Shown here piece by piece: positions 6,080 through 9,170 of a DNA stretch of 9,170 nt (positions are counted from its first letter, which is position 1; each line of letters begins with the position of its first letter). Origin of the DNA: Ignavibacteriales bacterium (GTDB taxonomy: Bacteria > Bacteroidota > Ignavibacteria > Ignavibacteriales > Ignavibacteriaceae); assembly GCA_020061995.1 (NCBI GenBank), contig JAGUXE010000235.1, positions 1-9,170 of the forward strand, written 5' to 3'. The notes below the pieces were generated by a model that was given only the letters and a program-made list of their open reading frames with translations, did not search any database and was not told the origin of the DNA. The position numbers and the translations under genes are program-made.

Positions 6080-7318
6080 CTATACTGCATTTTCATAGCC
6101 AATACTAAGTCCAATATTATTGTTGGCTTCACCTGTAAAACTAATGTTTATTTCAGTACTATTTCTAGAATTCCTTTTTTCATCTACTTCTCTGTTTTCA
6201 GTTTTATTCAGAAAAAGGTCTGCTTCATTAAAAATCTGAATAAGTTTTTCTTGAGTACAATCTGAAATCAAAGTTAGAAGATCTTTATATGAAATAGTTG
6301 TCCCATCAAGATTATCAAGACTAATATCTTTTTCAATAAAAAGTTGTATAAGAAGACGCGTTTTACTGTCAGCCTCAATAAGTGATGAAATTGAGTCTCT
6401 TTTCCAATTACTATATAAAAAATCTCTTTCAATATTAGCAGGTAACTCAATCCGATCATTTTCGCGCAACTTCTGTTGAATAAAATGAAGTAATTTCTCA
6501 GCAATATTGTCTTTGAAAATCTCTTTGATCAAAATATAATTATCAACCTTATCAAACAGAGCTTCATTAAAGTATCTGATAAACTGATGTCTTACCTTAG
6601 TTTTTTTGATCGCTCCGTTAAAGTATGTCTGGACCACATTATCTTTAAGCATCTCTTCACGAAGAAGGAATATGCCTTTGAAATTTTTTTCAGGATTGTT
6701 TTTAACTTTTTGTGCTAAAATTTTTTCGTTTAGAATTTCTTGTTTCTCTGTTACAAGAATATATTGGGGCTTCCTTTCGATATAAATTGTGAGCCCCTCA
6801 ACACAATTAGGAGCCTCAATTACGTTAAAATTTTCAAAAAGCATTGAATGGACAGATTGACGGAATGCGGGATCTTTATCAATTAATAGTATGGAATCTT
6901 TTTTAGAATCGTAATGATCAATTCCTTTACTCTCATTTTTGCTAAGTCGAGCTTGATTTAGAACATGTTTAATACGAGCAGGAGCCGTTGAAAAATTTAT
7001 TGGTTTCAGTAAATAGTCCGAGATACCTTTAGTCACTAAATTACTAACACTAGCTTTATCATTCATAGCCGTAAGAATAATTACAGGAAGATCAGCGATT
7101 CTTTCATTGCCCCTAATTGCTTGTAGCGTTTCAATCCCATTCATCACCGGCATTGAAACATCCAAAAGGACTAAATCGGGGAGTTCTATTTCCAATTTTT
7201 TTAGAGCTTCAAGCCCATTTTTTGCGGTGCTAATTTCACATTGGAAATGTTTTGTTAATAATCTTTTAATGACAAGTTGAATTGTGTCATCATCTTCCAC
7301 AACTAAAAATCTGTACAT
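6080..7318 (-). CDS. Response regulator with intact receiver, degenerate second receiver and unrecognised C-terminal region
   Basis: I start this 412-residue protein at ATG 7318, preceded by GGTGA 4 nt upstream; an in-frame GTG at 7321 adds one residue. Residues 2-120 are a complete receiver: acidic E8-D9-D10, phospho-acceptor D53 (LVLLDVSMPVMNG), T83 (IILTA) and K105 (LLKPI). Residues 140-255 align with a second receiver (SILLIDKDPAFRQSV), but T190 stands where the phospho-Asp should be and L219 replaces the switch threonine, so it is probably a non-phosphorylated pseudo-receiver. Residues 256-375 are mostly helical and not recognised. The last 25 residues, strand-like NISFTGEANNNIGLSIGYENAV, resemble the first hairpin of CheX/CheC domains but end there. 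No DNA-binding or enzymatic output is recognised. It lies 40 bp after the PAS kinase, its most likely phosphodonor, and 85 bp before the receiver-kinase. Confidence 0.9.
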   Translation of the reverse strand: MYRFLVVEDDDTIQLVIKRLLTKHFQCEISTAKNGLEALKKLEIELPDLVLLDVSMPVMNGIETLQAIRGNERIADLPVIILTAMNDKASVSNLVTKGISDYLLKPINFSTAPARIKHVLNQARLSKNESKGIDHYDSKKDSILLIDKDPAFRQSVHSMLFENFNVIEAPNCVEGLTIYIERKPQYILVTEKQEILNEKILAQKVKNNPEKNFKGIFLLREEMLKDNVVQTYFNGAIKKTKVRHQFIRYFNEALFDKVDNYILIKEIFKDNIAEKLLHFIQQKLRENDRIELPANIERDFLYSNWKRDSISSLIEADSKTRLLIQLFIEKDISLDNLDGTTISYKDLLTLISDCTQEKLIQIFNEADLFLNKTENREVDEKRNSRNSTEINISFTGEANNNIGLSIGYENAV

Positions 7319-7322
7319 CACA

Positions 7323-7327
7323 TCACC
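7323..7327 (-). promoter_or_regulatory. Shine-Dalgarno site of the dual-receiver gene
   Basis: GGTGA on the minus strand lies 4 nt before the ATG at 7318 and supports that start over the GTG at 7321. Confidence 0.5.
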
Positions 7328-7358
7328 ATAATTATTTATATCTACAAACTTACTAACT

Positions 7359-9170
7359 TTAGGAAAATTTATCTTTATATTTCTTTAAGGTAAAAGTAAA
7401 GGTTGAACCTTTTCCCTTTTGACTTTGCAGACTAATTTTTCCCCATTGCAATTCTACCATATCTTTACAAAGCAGTAAACCGAATCCTGTCCCTTTTTCG
7501 TCATTTGTTCCTGGAGTTGTAAAACCGGAATCTAATCTAAAGAGTAGTTTTTTATCTTCTTCAGAGATTCCCATACCCCAATCTTGAATATGAATAAATA
7601 CCTCTTCACCTTTTTCTTCGCAACTAATTTCAATTCGACTACCGGAATATGAGAACTTTATTGCATTTGAAATTAAGTTTTCAAGAATCGAATTAAGGAT
7701 TTTTTCGTCTGCATAAACTAAAACTGCATTATTAATTCTATTTATAACTGTGATTTTTTTGTTATCAGCATATGCAAAAAGCAAATTTATGGAATATAAA
7801 ACCGACTCAAACAAATCAATTTTATCGGGATTGAATTCCAATTTACCCGTCTGTAATCTTGACCAGTTCAGAAGATTTTCGACAAGTTTAAAAAGATTTT
7901 TTGTGGAACTATTAATGTTATTCAAAAAGGACTTGATTGATTCTTTGTCCAGTTCATCGAATTCTTCAAGTAGAATGTTAGAAATTCCTATTAACCCATG
8001 AAAAGGGCTTCGCAAATCATGAGCAACTATAGAAAAAAACTTATCTTTGCTTGCATTTAAGTTTTTAAGTTGATATTCCGATTCTTGTAATTTATAGTTA
8101 ATAACAGATAACTCTTCAGCCTTATCTTCCAATAATTTTTTATGAGTTTGCAGTTCTTCTATAAAAGTATGAATCGCTCTTTCCGCATCTTTTCTTTCCG
8201 TTATGTCAAAACATGAGCCTACAAATCCAAGGAATTGTGAATCTTTGGTAAAGCGCGGTGTTGCTATCTCTACTATCCAACGATAGTCGCCCATTCTATT
8301 TTTAAAGCGGTATTCGATTTCGTACTTTTCTCTCTTTAAATATGCATCCCGATTTGCTTTAATAAAAACATCAGAATCTTGTGGATGAATGCGCGATATC
8401 CAACTTTCAATATTCAACTCATTGAGATTCATTCCCAGATAATCTAAGAGAGTTTTATTGATATAAGTCATCGTATTTTCGACAGAGGTTATCCAGACGA
8501 ATTGCGGTAAGGTGTCGGCAAGCAATCTGAACCTTTCTTCACTCTCCTTTAATTTTTGTTCGGTAAAAATTCTTTCGGTTATATTTTTCAGAAAAACCGT
8601 TAAACCTTTTTCATGCGGATGAGCATTAACTTCAAAATATTGTTCGTTATCATTTAAAATAACTTTATAAATGAATGCACTGGTATCACCAGAGACCATG
8701 GTATTTATGTAAAAATGATCGAGAGGTGTCCCCTTGATATCGTTAAAAATTTCATAAATATTTTTACCGATTACGTTAGTGTAGTAATAACCAAATAAGT
8801 CTTCAGATTGTTTATTCCAGTATGTAAAATTAAAATTGGAATCGAATGAAAAGAAAACATCTTTAATGCTCTCGGCTAAATGTTTATATCTTTCCTTACT
8901 TTTACTCAACTCTAAAGAAGCTTTTTTTTGATCGGTTATATTTTCAATAATTCCTATAAATTGGTCAGACTGAGATATCGTCAAATTTTTCGGACTGAGA
9001 TGTAACCTTGCCCAAAGAATTTTACCCTTCTTTGTTACATATCGTTTCTCAATAACAATAGGTTCTAATGAGCGAATACCAATCGTTACATCTTCAATTT
9101 CTTTGCTCAAATCTTCGTGAAAGGTAATATCTTTCAATGTTAATTTAGTAAGTTCTTGGCGGGTGTAACC
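7359..9170 (-). CDS. PAS-rich sensor histidine kinase, 5' end outside window
   Basis: The frame is open to the right edge. The visible 603 residues begin inside a PAS domain (GYTRQELTKLTLKDI), so the real start lies beyond 9170; the TTG at 9137 is only an internal codon. Using visible-residue numbers, the domains are a partial PAS/PAC (1-82, ending IIENITDQKK), a second PAS (about 95-200, FFSFDSNFNFTYWNKQSEDLFGY), a third PAS_3-like fold (about 212-328, ending GSCFDITERKDAE) and a coiled coil (about 330-375). HisKA follows with phospho-acceptor H384 (FFSIVAHDLRSPFHG), then HATPase_c with N502 (LISNAIKF), DWGMGI (G1) and GTGFGLLL (G2). All catalytic motifs are intact, so it should be an active kinase. 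No membrane helix is visible, though one could lie upstream. It carries no receiver of its own, and the next gene encodes one, suggesting a kinase/regulator pair. The ligand is unknown. Confidence 0.93.
   Translation of the reverse strand, partial: GYTRQELTKLTLKDITFHEDLSKEIEDVTIGIRSLEPIVIEKRYVTKKGKILWARLHLSPKNLTISQSDQFIGIIENITDQKKASLELSKSKERYKHLAESIKDVFFSFDSNFNFTYWNKQSEDLFGYYYTNVIGKNIYEIFNDIKGTPLDHFYINTMVSGDTSAFIYKVILNDNEQYFEVNAHPHEKGLTVFLKNITERIFTEQKLKESEERFRLLADTLPQFVWITSVENTMTYINKTLLDYLGMNLNELNIESWISRIHPQDSDVFIKANRDAYLKREKYEIEYRFKNRMGDYRWIVEIATPRFTKDSQFLGFVGSCFDITERKDAERAIHTFIEELQTHKKLLEDKAEELSVINYKLQESEYQLKNLNASKDKFFSIVAHDLRSPFHGLIGISNILLEEFDELDKESIKSFLNNINSSTKNLFKLVENLLNWSRLQTGKLEFNPDKIDLFESVLYSINLLFAYADNKKITVINRINNAVLVYADEKILNSILENLISNAIKFSYSGSRIEISCEEKGEEVFIHIQDWGMGISEEDKKLLFRLDSGFTTPGTNDEKGTGFGLLLCKDMVELQWGKISLQSQKGKGSTFTFTLKKYKDKFS

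Noticed and set aside
6274..6504. Minus-strand 76-residue frame inside the dual-receiver gene
   Set aside because: It overlaps the larger coding frame completely and has no domain, ribosome site or independent support.
9135..9137. TTG at 9137 as the start of the PAS kinase
   Set aside because: The frame continues upstream to the window edge with PAS-like sequence (GYTRQELTKL), so this is an internal codon of a truncated gene.

Overview
The window comes from an AT-rich bacterium (roughly one third G+C by eye) and every credible gene lies on the minus strand, so the biology reads from position 9170 down to 1. It is a block of eight signal-transduction genes with no metabolic gene, RNA gene, transposon or CRISPR array. 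The soluble multi-PAS kinases and receiver-first kinase would suit the Bacteroidota/Ignavibacteria/Chlorobi neighbourhood, but that is a guess from style and composition; nothing here fixes the taxonomy.

Upstream half (9170 to 3483): two-component genes. A PAS-rich HisKA histidine kinase enters from beyond the right edge with its 5' end missing. It is followed by a response regulator with one intact receiver, one degenerate receiver and an unrecognised C-terminal region; then a receiver-PAS-PAS-HisKA_3 (NarX/DegS-type) kinase; then a NarL/LuxR-type response regulator overlapping that kinase by 8 nt. No membrane segment is visible in any of them, so sensing is probably cytoplasmic. The last pair is the most likely cognate kinase/DNA-binding regulator pair.

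A 159-bp intergenic gap (3324-3482) carries a palindrome with perfect 10-bp arms. It is the longest non-coding stretch and the best place for a promoter or operator of the downstream unit.

Downstream half (3323 to 1): a compact chemotaxis-like operon. It holds a soluble MCP-like coiled-coil protein, a STAS-domain protein starting immediately after it, a CheY-type single receiver 8 bp further on, and the N-terminal 274 residues of a CheA-type kinase that overlaps cheY by 4 nt (ATGA) and runs off the left edge. The probable wiring is MCP-like/STAS input to CheA, with phosphotransfer to CheY.

The most interesting gene is the MCP-like one. It has no transmembrane or ligand-binding domain, appears to be an internal duplication of a unit of about 270 residues, and has two diverged receptor-tip motifs. 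Only its first half carries a segment resembling the CheZ phosphatase active-site helix (D-x-x-x-Q), and it ends in an acidic tail with NVELF. It may combine a receptor-like scaffold with CheY-P phosphatase activity.
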